In this document: positions 18,752 through 27,329 of the stretch, piece after piece
Position numbering within the stretch: position 1 is the stretch's first letter
Layout of the letters: each line of letters starts with the position of its first letter
Assembly (NCBI RefSeq): GCF_000716445.1
Contig: NZ_JNWK01000045.1
Location: forward strand, 1-58,647
DNA length: 58,647 bases
Reading direction: 5' to 3'
Source: Streptomyces wedmorensis
GTDB taxonomy: Bacteria > Actinomycetota > Actinomycetes > Streptomycetales > Streptomycetaceae
Notes under the pieces: model-generated
What the model was told of the DNA's origin: nothing
What the model saw: only the letters and a program-made list of their open reading frames with translations
Databases searched by the model: none
Position numbers and translations under genes: made by a program

Positions 18752-19386
18752 TGCCAGTCCTCCGGGCGCTCGACCTGCTCGAGGCGGAGGACCGGGCCCG
18801 TCCTGCTGAACCGCCGGATCAGCGGGAGCGGCGGGTAGTACGCGTGCACCGAGACCGCGTGGGTGTCCTGGGACTCGTTGAGCACCTCGTGCACGTGGTG
18901 GCGGCCGAAGGCACGGCCCCCGCCCTCCGCCAGCCGGCGGGAGCGGTCGAGGCCGTCGGCCAGTTCCAGGGTCTTCCAGCCGCTCGCGGGCAGCCGGACC
19001 GCGAGGGCGTTCTCGGTGAGCGTGCCCCGCGCGGTGGCGAAGGCGCCGATCGACTCGGCGTGGTCGTGCCAGCCGGTGCCCGTGCCGGGCGGCCAGCCGA
19101 TGAGCCAGGCCTCGCTGCCCCCGGGGCCGTCGAGGCGTACCCAGGTGCGGCCCTCGGGGTCGAGCGGCAGCGAGTCGACGAGTTCCCGGTCGGCGGCCGT
19201 GCGGCGGACGAAGTCGAGCAGATCGGCCGCCGTCGGCCCGGCGGACGCGCTGGAGGCCGTACCGGGGCTTGGGGCCGTACCGACGCCGGGGGTCGTACCG
19301 ACGGGAGACGCGGAGGGGGTGTCCGCGGTAGGGCCGAAGGGGGTGTCGGAGTCGGTGGGGGAGGGCGTGGAGGCGTGTGGGGACAC
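18748..19386 (-). CDS. Cysteine dioxygenase family protein
   Basis: A cupin of up to 212 residues that would oxidise cysteine (or a related thiol) to its sulfinic acid with Fe(II). The metal ligands are visible in GWHDHAESIGAF and GRHHVHEVLNE. The first 55 residues are a Ser/Pro/Thr/Gly-rich tail, so the true start may lie downstream of the GTG at 19386. It is the first structural gene after a Cys-codon-ending leader peptide and overlaps the rhodanese gene. Expression is therefore probably tuned to cysteine supply. Confidence 0.85.
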   Translation of the reverse strand: MSPHASTPSPTDSDTPFGPTADTPSASPVGTTPGVGTAPSPGTASSASAGPTAADLLDFVRRTAADRELVDSLPLDPEGRTWVRLDGPGGSEAWLIGWPPGTGTGWHDHAESIGAFATARGTLTENALAVRLPASGWKTLELADGLDRSRRLAEGGGRAFGRHHVHEVLNESQDTHAVSVHAYYPPLPLIRRFSRTGPVLRLEQVERPEDWQ

Positions 19387-19486
19387 GGGTGACCGTCCTG
19401 AGGTTCGCGAAGGGCGCGACGGCTCACGGCGGCGCGGACGTCCGGACGGGCGTCGGCGGCGGGGCGCGCGCGGGAAGGAGGCGAGA

Positions 19487-19573
19487 TCAGCAGGAGGGGC
19501 GACACACGCAGCCCGCGTAGCGGACGAGGTCCATGTGGACCCGCCGCCACAGGCGCGCAGAGGTGTCGGTCAC
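19487..19573 (-). CDS. Cysteine-responsive attenuator leader peptide
   Basis: A 28-residue reading frame that starts with GTG and ends in GCVCRPSC before TGA. CGGAG precedes the start. The C-terminal Arg/Gly-Cys-Val-Cys-Arg-Pro-Ser-Cys pattern is the hallmark of the actinobacterial leader peptides found upstream of sulfur-metabolism genes. Cys codons UGC, UGU and UGC near the end would stall ribosomes when charged Cys-tRNA is scarce. It lies 100 bases upstream of the cysteine dioxygenase gene on the same strand. The promoter must lie within the end of the neighbouring monooxygenase gene. Confidence 0.85.
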   Translation of the reverse strand: MTDTSARLWRRVHMDLVRYAGCVCRPSC

Positions 19574-19605
19574 GCTCCGGAGTACACCATGCGCGCCCGC
19601 GGGAA

Positions 19606-21285
19606 TCAATGCATGTCCGCCGTGCGGTCACCGGCGGCGGACACGTCGGCGGCGGGGACCTCGGTGGGCACCTGGGCGGTGGGGGAGCCGCCGCGGGCCG
19701 CATCTGCCGCCGCGTACAGCTCCTCCGGGAGGACCCCGGAGAAGGAGGCGACGAGGTGGCCGTCAGGCCGTACGAGCAGGACGGCGTGGGCGGGGGCGCC
19801 CGGGTATGCCTCGGTGACCAGGACCTCGGCCTTCGTCGGAAGGGCGGCGACGGCCTCTTCGAGCCGGGGCATGACACCCGCGCTGCGCCAGTGGCGGCGG
19901 TCCCACACCCCGGTGCCGGGGGCGACGAGGACGACCAGGAGCCGGCCCTGGCCGAGCCGGTCGCGGAGCCGTACGGTCGTGCCGTCCGGGGCGGTCACGC
20001 GGACGTCCTCGACCGGGGCGCCCGGCGGAGTGCCGACCGGCGTCAGCCCGTCGGAGTACGGAGGCGCGAGGGGGGAGTGCGGGTACGCGGGGGGCGCGCC
20101 GAGCGGGCCGCGCCCCACGTGACCCTCGGTCAGCAGGGCGTCGTGGCCACGGGACGAGCCGGGGAGGTACGTCCGCAGGCCACCGCCGCCGCGCAGCGCG
20201 GGCAGCGACTGGTCCGCGGCGCGCAGCCGGGAGGCGACGGCCGTCCGCCGCTCGCTCTGGTAGCTGTCGAGCAGCCGGTCCGAGGCGCCGTGGTGCCAGG
20301 TGAGGGCGAGTTTCCAGGCGAGGTTGTCGACGTCGCGGAACCCCTCGTCGAGGCCCTGCGTGCCGACCGCCCCGAGCAGGTGCGCCGCGTCCCCGGCGAG
20401 CAGCACCCGGTCGACGCGCCAGCGGCGGGCGAGCCGGTGGTGCAGGGTGTGGACGCCGGTGTCGATGAGCTCGTACGGGGGTGTCACCCCGTCGCACCAG
20501 CCGGCGAGGGTCTCCCGGATCCGGGAGACCAGCGCGTCCGGGGTGACCAGGTCGCCGCGGGGCGGGAGCAGCCAGTCGATCCGCCACACCCCGTCGGGCA
20601 GCGGGCGGGCGGTGATCTCGTCGGGGGCGCCCCGCCACGGCGGCTGGCGGTGCATCAGGGCCTCGCCCGGCCAGGGGAGTTCGGTGCGCAGGGCGGCGAC
20701 CGCGTGGCGTTCCACCGCCGTACGGCCCGGGAAGCGGATGCCGAGCAGCTTGCGCACGGTCGAACGGGCGCCGTCGCAGCCGACGAGGTGGCTGCCGCGC
20801 CACCAGGTGCCGTCGGGGCCCCGGGTGTGGGCGGTGACCCCGTCCTGGTCCTGTTCGACGGTGTCGAGCCGGGCCTCGGTGACGAGCCGGATCAGCTTCT
20901 CGCGGCCGATGGCGTCGCGCAGCCCGCGTGCGAGGGCGTGCTGGGGGATGTGCAGCGGGGCGGCCGGAGCGGCGGGCGCGGCCGGGTCCTCGGCCCACTC
21001 CTCCGTACCGCTGAGTCCCAGGTCGAGGGGGAGGTGGCGGAGCAGCCGGCCGCGGCGCATGCTGCGCCAGCCGACCCAGCGGACCCCCTCGTCACGGAGG
21101 GTGGTGCAGCCCAGGCGCTCGACCATGGCGGCCATGTCGGCGCGCAGCAGCACGCTGCGGGCGGGGCGCGGCTCGTCCTTGCCGGGGCCCTCGTCGAGGA
21201 CGATGCTGGGCACGCCCTGGGCGGCGAGCGCGAGGGAGAGCGCGAGGCCGACCGGCCCCGCGCCCACGATGATCACCGGGTCCAC
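19606..21285 (-). CDS. FAD-dependent aromatic monooxygenase
   Basis: A 559-residue flavoprotein hydroxylase of the PHBH/MhpA type. The FAD-binding GAGPVG lies at the N-terminus. The mid-protein DG motif is in LVGCDGARSTVRKLLGI, and the GD motif in LLAGDAAHLLGAVGTQGLDEGFRDVDNLAWKL. The usual Pro-Gly-Gly of that motif reads GAVGTQG. A C-terminal thioredoxin-like region runs from about 430 to 540. The GTG at 21285 has AGGAG seven bases upstream, so the longer frame starting at 21372 is rejected. The substrate is unknown. Confidence 0.87.
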   Translation of the reverse strand: MDPVIIVGAGPVGLALSLALAAQGVPSIVLDEGPGKDEPRPARSVLLRADMAAMVERLGCTTLRDEGVRWVGWRSMRRGRLLRHLPLDLGLSGTEEWAEDPAAPAAPAAPLHIPQHALARGLRDAIGREKLIRLVTEARLDTVEQDQDGVTAHTRGPDGTWWRGSHLVGCDGARSTVRKLLGIRFPGRTAVERHAVAALRTELPWPGEALMHRQPPWRGAPDEITARPLPDGVWRIDWLLPPRGDLVTPDALVSRIRETLAGWCDGVTPPYELIDTGVHTLHHRLARRWRVDRVLLAGDAAHLLGAVGTQGLDEGFRDVDNLAWKLALTWHHGASDRLLDSYQSERRTAVASRLRAADQSLPALRGGGGLRTYLPGSSRGHDALLTEGHVGRGPLGAPPAYPHSPLAPPYSDGLTPVGTPPGAPVEDVRVTAPDGTTVRLRDRLGQGRLLVVLVAPGTGVWDRRHWRSAGVMPRLEEAVAALPTKAEVLVTEAYPGAPAHAVLLVRPDGHLVASFSGVLPEELYAAADAARGGSPTAQVPTEVPAADVSAAGDRTADMH

Positions 21286-21400
21286 GGCGCGGCTCCTGTA
21301 GGCCGGACGGTCATGGGGGCAGCACAGCTGAGTGTGGCACGAGCCCGGTGGTTGATCACAGACCGTATGCAACCCACTGAGGGTGCTTGCGTCAAGCGAC

Positions 21401-21452
21401 GGGGTGGGCGCGGTGCGGTCGACATCGAGTCGGTACCGCTCCGGCCCACCCC
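21401..21452 (-). terminator. Hairpin downstream of gluD
   Basis: GGGGTGGGC (21401-21409) pairs with GCCCACCCC (21444-21452), with further CGGT/CCG pairing inside. It lies just past the gluD stop and upstream of the monooxygenase gene, so it probably ends the glutamate-importer transcript. Confidence 0.5.
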
Positions 21453-21477
21453 TGTGGTCCCGGTGGCCTCTTCGGCG

Positions 21478-22368
21478 TCAGGCGTCGCTGACGGCCTTCG
21501 ACTTCTCATCGGGGGCTCCGGCCTGGGCCGGGAGGGTCACCGCCGCGGACTTCCGGCCCTGTCGCAGCCGCTGCTCCAGGCGGCCCGCGAAGCTGGTGAG
21601 GGCGAAGTTGATGACGATGTAGATGAGAGCGATGACCGTGAGCGTGGCGATCGTGTTGGCGCCGTAGTTGGCCGTGATCTGCCGGTTCTGGCTGAGCAGC
21701 TCGGCGAAGCCGAGCAGGGCGCCGCCGAGCGCGGTGTCCTTGACGATGACGACGAGCTGGCTGACCAGGGCGGGCAGCATGACGGTCACGGCCTGCGGGA
21801 GCAGGACGTACAGCATGGTCTGGCCCTTGCGCATGCCGAGCGCGACGGCCGCGTCGCCCTGGCCCCGGGGCAGCGAGAGCACGCCGGCCCGGACGACCTC
21901 GGCGATCACCGAGGCGTTGTAGAGCACCAGTCCGGTGACCACCGCGTACAGCGGGCGGAAGTCGGAGCTGACGGTCGTGAACTCCCGGTAGGCCTGGTTG
22001 GCGAACATCATCAGGAGCAGCACCGGAATGGCGCGGAAGAACTCCACGAGCGCTCCGACGGGCACCCGCACCCAGCGGTGGTCGGAGAGCCGGCCGATGC
22101 CGAGGGCGGCGCCGAGGGGAAGCGCGATCAGGATGGACAGGCCGGCTGCCTTGAGGGTCTCGGTCAGACCGGGCAGCAGGTACGTCGTCCAGACCTCGGA
22201 GTCGGTGACGAACGGACTCCACTTGTCGGCTGCCAGCTGGTTCTTGTCGGCGAGGGCGGCGAGCACCCACCAGCCGACGAGGCCGAGGGCCGCCAGGAAG
22301 ACGATCGTGTAGAGGACGTTGCGCCGCTTCGCGCGCGGGCCGGGGGTGTCGTACAGGACGGAGCTCAT
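21478..22368 (-). CDS. gluD: Glutamate ABC transporter permease GluD
   Basis: A 296-residue permease of the polar amino acid (HisMQ-like) type. One N-terminal helix is followed by a long periplasmic stretch and a core of about four more helices. The cytoplasmic ATPase-contact loop is EVVRAGVLSLPRGQGDAAVALGMRKGQ. It pairs with GluC, overlapping it by four bases, to form the heterodimeric membrane channel for glutamate. The last 25 residues are polar. Confidence 0.93.
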   Translation of the reverse strand: MSSVLYDTPGPRAKRRNVLYTIVFLAALGLVGWWVLAALADKNQLAADKWSPFVTDSEVWTTYLLPGLTETLKAAGLSILIALPLGAALGIGRLSDHRWVRVPVGALVEFFRAIPVLLLMMFANQAYREFTTVSSDFRPLYAVVTGLVLYNASVIAEVVRAGVLSLPRGQGDAAVALGMRKGQTMLYVLLPQAVTVMLPALVSQLVVIVKDTALGGALLGFAELLSQNRQITANYGANTIATLTVIALIYIVINFALTSFAGRLEQRLRQGRKSAAVTLPAQAGAPDEKSKAVSDA

Positions 22369-23039
22369 CGCTTCACCGCCAGTCGCTTGGCCGCCCAGCC
22401 CAGGATCAGGCCGGTGGGGAGGGTGAGGACGATGAAGCCGAAGGCGAAGACGGCGAAGACCGCGAACAGCGCGTCGGCCTCGTTCTCGATCATCTCCTTC
22501 ATCAGGAACGCCGCGTCGGCGGCGCCGATCGCGGCCGCCACGGTGGTGTTCTTGGTGAGGGCGATCAGAACGTTGGCGAGCGGGGTCACCGCCGCGCGGA
22601 ACGCCTGCGGGAGGACCACCAGGGTGAGCACCTGGGTGAAGCTCAGGCCGAGCGCGCGGGCGGCCTCGGCCTGGCCGGCCGGGACGGTGTTGATGCCCGA
22701 GCGGAGGGCCTCGCAGACGAACGTGCCGGTGTACGCGACGAGTCCGAGTACGGCGAGCCGGAAGCCGATGCCCTCGGAGCGTTCACCGCCGAGCGTGATG
22801 AGCAGCGTCTGGTTGAGGCCGAGAAGGCAGGCGACGAGGACCACCGTCAGCGGAGTGTTCCGGACGATGTTCACGTAGGCGGTGCCGAAGGCGCGCATCA
22901 GCGGCACCGGGCTGACCCGCATGGAGACCAGGGCGGTGCCCCAGATCAGCGAGCCGATCGCCGAGTAGAGGGCGAGCTGCGCCGTCACCCAGAAGGCGCC
23001 GAGCAGGTCGTACTGCCCGGAATCAAGAAAGTCGAACAC
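22365..23039 (-). CDS. gluC: Glutamate ABC transporter permease GluC
   Basis: A 224-residue permease of the same family as GluD, without the extra N-terminal extension. The ATPase-contact loop is EALRSGINTVPAGQAEAARALGLSF. A GTG start at 23039 begins MFDFLDSGQYD. It is separated from gluB by 117 bases that hold a stable hairpin, and it overlaps gluD. Confidence 0.93.
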   Translation of the reverse strand: MFDFLDSGQYDLLGAFWVTAQLALYSAIGSLIWGTALVSMRVSPVPLMRAFGTAYVNIVRNTPLTVVLVACLLGLNQTLLITLGGERSEGIGFRLAVLGLVAYTGTFVCEALRSGINTVPAGQAEAARALGLSFTQVLTLVVLPQAFRAAVTPLANVLIALTKNTTVAAAIGAADAAFLMKEMIENEADALFAVFAVFAFGFIVLTLPTGLILGWAAKRLAVKR

Positions 23040-23108
23040 GATGCCCGCGCTCTCCCCTGGTGGTCGGTCGGTGTGACGGCCGGTGCGTGGGCAGCGGCCG
23101 GTGCCGGT

Positions 23109-23139
23109 GTGACGGCCGCCGCCGGGCGGCGGCCGTCAC
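23109..23139 (-). promoter_or_regulatory. Intra-operon hairpin between gluB and gluC
   Basis: GTGACGGCCGCC pairs perfectly with GGCGGCCGTCAC around a seven-base loop. A hairpin directly after a binding-protein gene and before its permeases commonly lowers downstream expression or protects the upstream mRNA, giving excess binding protein. I infer that role here. Confidence 0.65.
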
Positions 23140-23156
23140 GGCCGGAGCGGGTCAGG

Positions 23157-23978
23157 TCAGTTCTCGACCTTCGGCGCGGCCTCGTACTTGTAGCCGGACG
23201 GGCCGAAGTGCTGCTTGACGAGCTTCTCCCAGGTGCCGTCGGAGACCATCTTCTCCAGCGCCTTGTTGATCTTGCCGCGCAGCTCGTCGTCGCCCTTCTT
23301 GACGCCGATGCCGTACTTCTCGTCGCTCATCCGGAGGCCGGCGAGCTTGAACTTGCCGGCGTGCTCCTTCTGCGAGGCGTAACCCGCGAGGATGGAGTCG
23401 TCGGTGGTCAGGGCGTCGACGGCCTTGTTCTCCAGGCCGGTGAGGCACTCGGAGTAGCCGCCGAGCTGCTGGAGGTCGGCCTTCGGAGCCAGCTTGTCCT
23501 TGACGTTCTGCGCGGAGGTCGAGCCGGTGACCGAGCAGAGCTTCTTGGTGTTGAGGTCCTCGACCTTGGTGATCGAGCTGTCGTCGGCGCGCACGAGCAG
23601 GTCCTGGTGGGCCAGGAAGTACGGACCGGCGAAGTCGACCTCCTTCTTGCGCTTCTCGTTGATCGAGTAGCTGGCGACGACGAACTTGACGTCACCGTTC
23701 TTGATCAGGTTCTCGCGCTCGGCGCTCGGCGCCTGCTTGAAGTTGATCTTGTCCTCGGCGTAGCCGAGCTCCTTGGCGACGTAACGGGCGACGTCGACGT
23801 CGAAGCCGGCGTACGTGCCGTCCGGGGTCTTCAGGCCCAGGCCGGGCTGGTCGAACTTGATGCCGACGGTGATCTTGTCACCGTTGCTCCCGGAGTCGGA
23901 GCCGCCGCCACAGGCGGTGGCGGTCAGCGCGAGGACGACGGCGGCCGCGGCGGCGGCGGAGGTGCTGCGAAGCTTCAT
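23157..23978 (-). CDS. gluB: Glutamate-binding lipoprotein GluB
   Basis: A 273-residue extracytoplasmic solute-binding protein of family 3. The signal sequence ends in a lipobox-like TATAC, so the mature protein would be lipid-anchored through Cys near residue 22. The ligand-binding fold shows TPDGTYAGFDVDVARYVAKELG and later VDALTTDDSILAGYASQ. It captures glutamate for GluCD. The start at 23978 gives MKLRSTSA; a longer open frame through gluA is an artefact of GC-rich sequence. Confidence 0.95.
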   Translation of the reverse strand: MKLRSTSAAAAAAVVLALTATACGGGSDSGSNGDKITVGIKFDQPGLGLKTPDGTYAGFDVDVARYVAKELGYAEDKINFKQAPSAERENLIKNGDVKFVVASYSINEKRKKEVDFAGPYFLAHQDLLVRADDSSITKVEDLNTKKLCSVTGSTSAQNVKDKLAPKADLQQLGGYSECLTGLENKAVDALTTDDSILAGYASQKEHAGKFKLAGLRMSDEKYGIGVKKGDDELRGKINKALEKMVSDGTWEKLVKQHFGPSGYKYEAAPKVEN

Positions 23979-24031
23979 GGAGGAAAGTCCCTTGAGTAGG
24001 CGTGAGTTGGGAAGCGTAGATCCGAACTCGC

Positions 24032-24817
24032 TCAGTGGTGAAGGATCTTGGAGAGGAAGTCCTTGGCGCGGTCGCTGCGCGGGTTGCTGAAGAACTCCTC
24101 GGGCGCCGCCTGCTCGACGATGCGGCCGTCGGCCATGAAGACGACCCGGTTGGCGGCGGACCTGGCGAAACCCATCTCGTGGGTGACGACCACCATCGTC
24201 ATGCCGTCCCGGGCCAGCTGCTGCATGACCTCCAGGACCTCGTTGATCATCTCGGGGTCGAGCGCCGAGGTCGGCTCGTCGAAGAGCATGACCTTCGGGC
24301 CCATGGCCAGCGCGCGGGCGATCGCCACGCGCTGCTGCTGGCCACCCGAGAGCTGCGCCGGGTACTTGTCCGCCTGGGTGCCGACCCCGACCCGGTCGAG
24401 CAGGGCACGGGCCTTGGCCTCCGCGGCCTTCTTCTCCGTCTTGCGGACCTTGATCTGGCCCAGCATCACGTTCTCGAGCACCGTCTTGTGCGCGAAGAGG
24501 TTGAACGACTGGAACACCATGCCGACGTCGGAACGCAGCCGGGCGAGCTCCTTGCCCTCCTCCGGAAGGGCCTTGCCGTCGATGGTGATGGTGCCGGAGT
24601 CGATGCTCTCCAGCCGGTTGATCGTGCGGCACAGCGTCGACTTGCCGGACCCGGAGGGTCCGATGACGACCACGACCTCGCCGCGCGTGATCGTCAGATC
24701 GATGTCCTGGAGGACATGCAGTGCGCCGAAGTGCTTGTTCACGCCGGACAGTACGACCAGGTCGTCCGCGGCGCGAGGGGTGTCCTCGGGACCCTTGGAC
24801 ACTGACTCTCCGCTCAT
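24032..24817 (-). CDS. gluA: Glutamate ABC transporter ATPase GluA
   Basis: A 261-residue ABC ATPase that drives GluCD. Walker A is GPSGSGKST, the signature LSGGQQQR, Walker [13 protein letters not shown], and the switch His lies in [10 protein letters not shown]. The first 20 residues are polar. It is the first gene of the gluABCD operon and is divergent from gluR, with 273 bases between them. Confidence 0.96.
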   Translation of the reverse strand: MSGESVSKGPEDTPRAADDLVVLSGVNKHFGALHVLQDIDLTITRGEVVVVIGPSGSGKSTLCRTINRLESIDSGTITIDGKALPEEGKELARLRSDVGMVFQSFNLFAHKTVLENVMLGQIKVRKTEKKAAEAKARALLDRVGVGTQADKYPAQLSGGQQQRVAIARALAMGPKVMLFDEPTSALDPEMINEVLEVMQQLARDGMTMVVVTHEMGFARSAANRVVFMADGRIVEQAAPEEFFSNPRSDRAKDFLSKILHH

Positions 24818-24864
24818 CGGCCTCTTGCTCCGTCCTCCTCGGTTGGGGAGGACACTAGAGACCT

Positions 24865-24887
24865 GATGTGACGACCGTCATCACATC
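24865..24887. promoter_or_regulatory. Inverted repeat in the gluA promoter region
   Basis: A 23-base near-perfect palindrome runs from GATGTGA to TCACATC, with inner halves cGAC/GTCa around a central C. It lies 48 bases upstream of the gluA start, where a dimeric regulator could act on the importer operon. The regulator is not identified. Confidence 0.6.
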
Positions 24888-25030
24888 TGAGCGGAAATTG
24901 AGGATAACGATCCGGCCGCGACCGGGCACGGTGTGTGAACGCCCTGCCCGGAGCCGTACCGGCTGCATAACGGAAACGGCGGTGTCACAGGGGGACACTT
25001 GACTGTGACACCCATGTTCGGTGTTCATGC

Positions 25031-25050
25031 CCTGGTACCACCTGGTACAC
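25031..25050. promoter_or_regulatory. 10-base direct repeat upstream of gluR, possible GluR site
   Basis: CCTGGTACCA is followed directly by CCTGGTACAC. A 10-base-spaced direct repeat is the usual binding pattern of OmpR-type response regulators. It lies 41 bases upstream of the gluR start in the gluR-gluA intergenic region, which fits autoregulation and control of gluABCD. Confidence 0.55.
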
Positions 25051-25090
25051 AGAGAGCCGCCATCGACAGGTCACCACGGAGGAGGTACGC

Positions 25091-25804
25091 ATGCGACTGC
25101 TGCTCGTCGAGGACGACGACCACGTCGCCGCCGCCCTCTCCGCGATCCTCGCTAAGCACGGCTTCACGGTCACGCACGCCCGCAACGGTGAGGAGGCCCT
25201 CCAGGCGGTCCTGCCCACCGCACAGGGCGAGCGCCCCTCGTACGGGGTGATCCTGCTCGACCTCGGCCTGCCCGACCAGGACGGCTACCAGGTCTGCGGC
25301 CGCATCCGGAAGCTCACCACCACCCCCGTGATCATGGTCACGGCACGTGGCGACGTCCGCTCCCGGATCCACGGGCTCAACCTCGGCGCCGACGACTACG
25401 TCGTCAAGCCCTACGACCCCGGCGAGCTCCTCGCCCGGATCCACGCCGTCAGCCGGCGCAACGCCGGACCCGAGGAGGGCACCGGCCCCACCGGCGCCGC
25501 CGACGGCACGCATCTGCACCTCGGCTCCGTCACCATCGAGCTGCCCACCCGCCGGGTCAGCGTCGACGGCGAGGCCGTGCCCCTCACCCGCAAGGAGTTC
25601 GACCTGCTCGCCCTCCTCGCCCAGCGCCCCGGAGTCGTCTTCCGCCGCGAACAGATCATCAGCGAGGTCTGGCGCACCAGTTGGGAGGGGACCGGCCGCA
25701 CCCTGGAGGTGCACGTCGCCTCCCTGCGTTCCAAGCTGCGGATGCCCGCGCTCATCGAGACCGTGCGGGGCGTCGGCTACCGCCTCGTCGCCCCGGCCGC
25801 GTAA
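25091..25804 (+). CDS. gluR: OmpR-type response regulator GluR
   Basis: A 237-residue regulator. The receiver domain has the acidic cluster at residues 7-9 and a phospho-acceptor Asp near 57 (VILLDLGLPDQDG). The winged-helix DNA-binding domain ends in GRTLEVHVASLRSKL...GVGYRLV. It lies divergent from gluA and upstream of the kinase, the arrangement reported for GluR-GluK of S. coelicolor, which controls glutamate uptake. GGAGG lies upstream of the ATG. Confidence 0.92.
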   Translation: MRLLLVEDDDHVAAALSAILAKHGFTVTHARNGEEALQAVLPTAQGERPSYGVILLDLGLPDQDGYQVCGRIRKLTTTPVIMVTARGDVRSRIHGLNLGADDYVVKPYDPGELLARIHAVSRRNAGPEEGTGPTGAADGTHLHLGSVTIELPTRRVSVDGEAVPLTRKEFDLLALLAQRPGVVFRREQIISEVWRTSWEGTGRTLEVHVASLRSKLRMPALIETVRGVGYRLVAPAA

Positions 25805-25813
25805 CTCCGAACC

Positions 25814-27256
25814 GTGCGCACCCGACTCCTCCCGCTCCTCATCATCCTGATGGCCGGGGTGCTCCTCGCCCTCGGCTTCCCCCTCGCCGCCAGCCTCGCC
25901 GCCTCCGAGCAGCAGCGGGTCGTCGTCGACCGCCTCGACGACGCCGCCCGCTTCGCCGCCCTCGCCCAGTTCGTCAACGAGAGCAACCCCGGCACCGACG
26001 AGCGGCGCACCACCCTCAGCGGCGAACTCGCCAGCTACCACGACGTGTACGGCATCCGGGCCGGGATCTTCTACCGCGACAACCGCGCCATGGCGGCCGC
26101 CCCCGAGGACTGGGTCGTCCCGGACACGGGGGAGGGCAGGCGCGCCTTCAAGGAGGCGCTCCTCGGCCGCCGCAGCCACGACCCGCCCCAGGTGTGGCCC
26201 TGGCAGGGCCACGCGCGGCTCACCATCGCCTCCCCGGTCGTCCGGGACGGCGACGTCGTCGCCGTCGTCGTCACCGACTCGCCCACCGGAGACCTCCGGC
26301 TGCGCGTCCTGCGCGGCTGGCTGGTGATCTTCGCCGGCGAGGCCGCCGCGATGCTCCTCGCGGTCGGCGCCGCCTTCCGGCTCACCGGCTGGGTCCTGCG
26401 GCCGGTGCGCGTGCTCGACTCCGTCACCCACGACATCGCCACCGGGCGGATGAACTCCCGCGTCGCCGCGACCGGCGGGCCGCCCGAACTGCGGCGCCTC
26501 GCACGCTCGTTCAACGAGATGGCCGACAACGTCGAGGAAGCGCTCGAACAGCAGCGGGCCTTCGTCGCCGACGCCTCCCACCAGCTGCGCAACCCGCTGG
26601 CCGCGCTGCTCCTGCGCATCGAGCTGCTCGCCCTGGAACTCCCCGAGGGCAACGCGGAGATCGCGTCCGTACGGACCGAGGGCAAGCGCCTCGCCCAGGT
26701 CCTCGACGACCTCCTCGACCTGGCGCTCGCCGAGCACGCCGCCGCCGAGCTGCGGCTCACCGACGTCGGCGCGCTCACCGACGAGCGCGTCGCGTCCTGG
26801 CGGCCCGTCGCCGAGGACAAGGACGTCCTGCTCTCCGGTGAGTGCGCGGCCGTCACGGCCTGGGCCGATCCCGTGGCCCTCTCCAGCGCCCTCGACGCGG
26901 TGATCGACAACGCGCTGAAGTTCACCCCCGCCGGAGAGGAGGTCGCGGTCTCCGTCGCGGTCTCCCCGGGCGGGGAGAGCGTCGACGTCGTCGTCGCCGA
27001 CCGGGGGCCCGGCCTCACCGAGGACGAGCTCGCCCGCGTCGGCGACCGCTTCTGGCGCTCCGGCCGGCACCAGAACATCAAGGGCTCCGGGCTCGGCCTC
27101 TCGATCACCCGCGTCCTGCTCACGGCGGGCGGCGGCGGCATCGCCTTCGCCCCGAACGAGCCCCACGGCCTCCGCGTGACCGTCACCGTCCCCCGCCACG
27201 CACCCGCGGACCGGGGCGGGGGCCCCGGGGCGGGTCAGGGTTTCACGAAGGCGTAG
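25814..27256 (+). CDS. gluK: Sensor histidine kinase GluK
   Basis: A 480-residue kinase. An N-terminal membrane helix is followed by an extracytoplasmic sensor region of about 130 residues, a second helix near 165-190, and a HAMP-like linker. The phospho-acceptor His is near 256 in FVADASHQLRNPLAALLLRIELL. ATPase motifs are VIDNALKF, DRGPGLTEDEL and GSGLGLSI. It starts nine bases after gluR. The orphan TAXI protein is encoded convergently just downstream, which makes a role in ligand presentation worth testing. Confidence 0.92.
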   Translation: MRTRLLPLLIILMAGVLLALGFPLAASLAASEQQRVVVDRLDDAARFAALAQFVNESNPGTDERRTTLSGELASYHDVYGIRAGIFYRDNRAMAAAPEDWVVPDTGEGRRAFKEALLGRRSHDPPQVWPWQGHARLTIASPVVRDGDVVAVVVTDSPTGDLRLRVLRGWLVIFAGEAAAMLLAVGAAFRLTGWVLRPVRVLDSVTHDIATGRMNSRVAATGGPPELRRLARSFNEMADNVEEALEQQRAFVADASHQLRNPLAALLLRIELLALELPEGNAEIASVRTEGKRLAQVLDDLLDLALAEHAAAELRLTDVGALTDERVASWRPVAEDKDVLLSGECAAVTAWADPVALSSALDAVIDNALKFTPAGEEVAVSVAVSPGGESVDVVVADRGPGLTEDELARVGDRFWRSGRHQNIKGSGLGLSITRVLLTAGGGGIAFAPNEPHGLRVTVTVPRHAPADRGGGPGAGQGFTKA

Positions 27257-27281
27257 ACGTACGGGCGGGACATCGAGTTCT

Positions 27282-27329
27282 CAGGGCTTCAGGGCTTCAG
27301 TGCTTCAGTGCTTCAGGGCTTCAGGGCTT
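27282..27329. repeat. 8-base tandem repeat, six units
   Basis: CAGGGCTT, CAGGGCTT, CAGTGCTT, CAGTGCTT, CAGGGCTT and CAGGGCTT run head to tail. The array fills the gap between convergent gluK and the TAXI gene, and the last units overlap the TAXI stop codon at 27321. Such a short array is prone to slippage. Confidence 0.9.

Noticed and set aside
23157..24632. Fusion of the ATPase and binding-protein genes as one frame
   Set aside because: The upstream half is out of frame with gluA; the binding protein has its own signal sequence and start at 23978.
24925..24950. Possible Rex-type site (TGTGAACG...) upstream of gluA
   Set aside because: Only one half-site is present; the second half TTCACA is missing.
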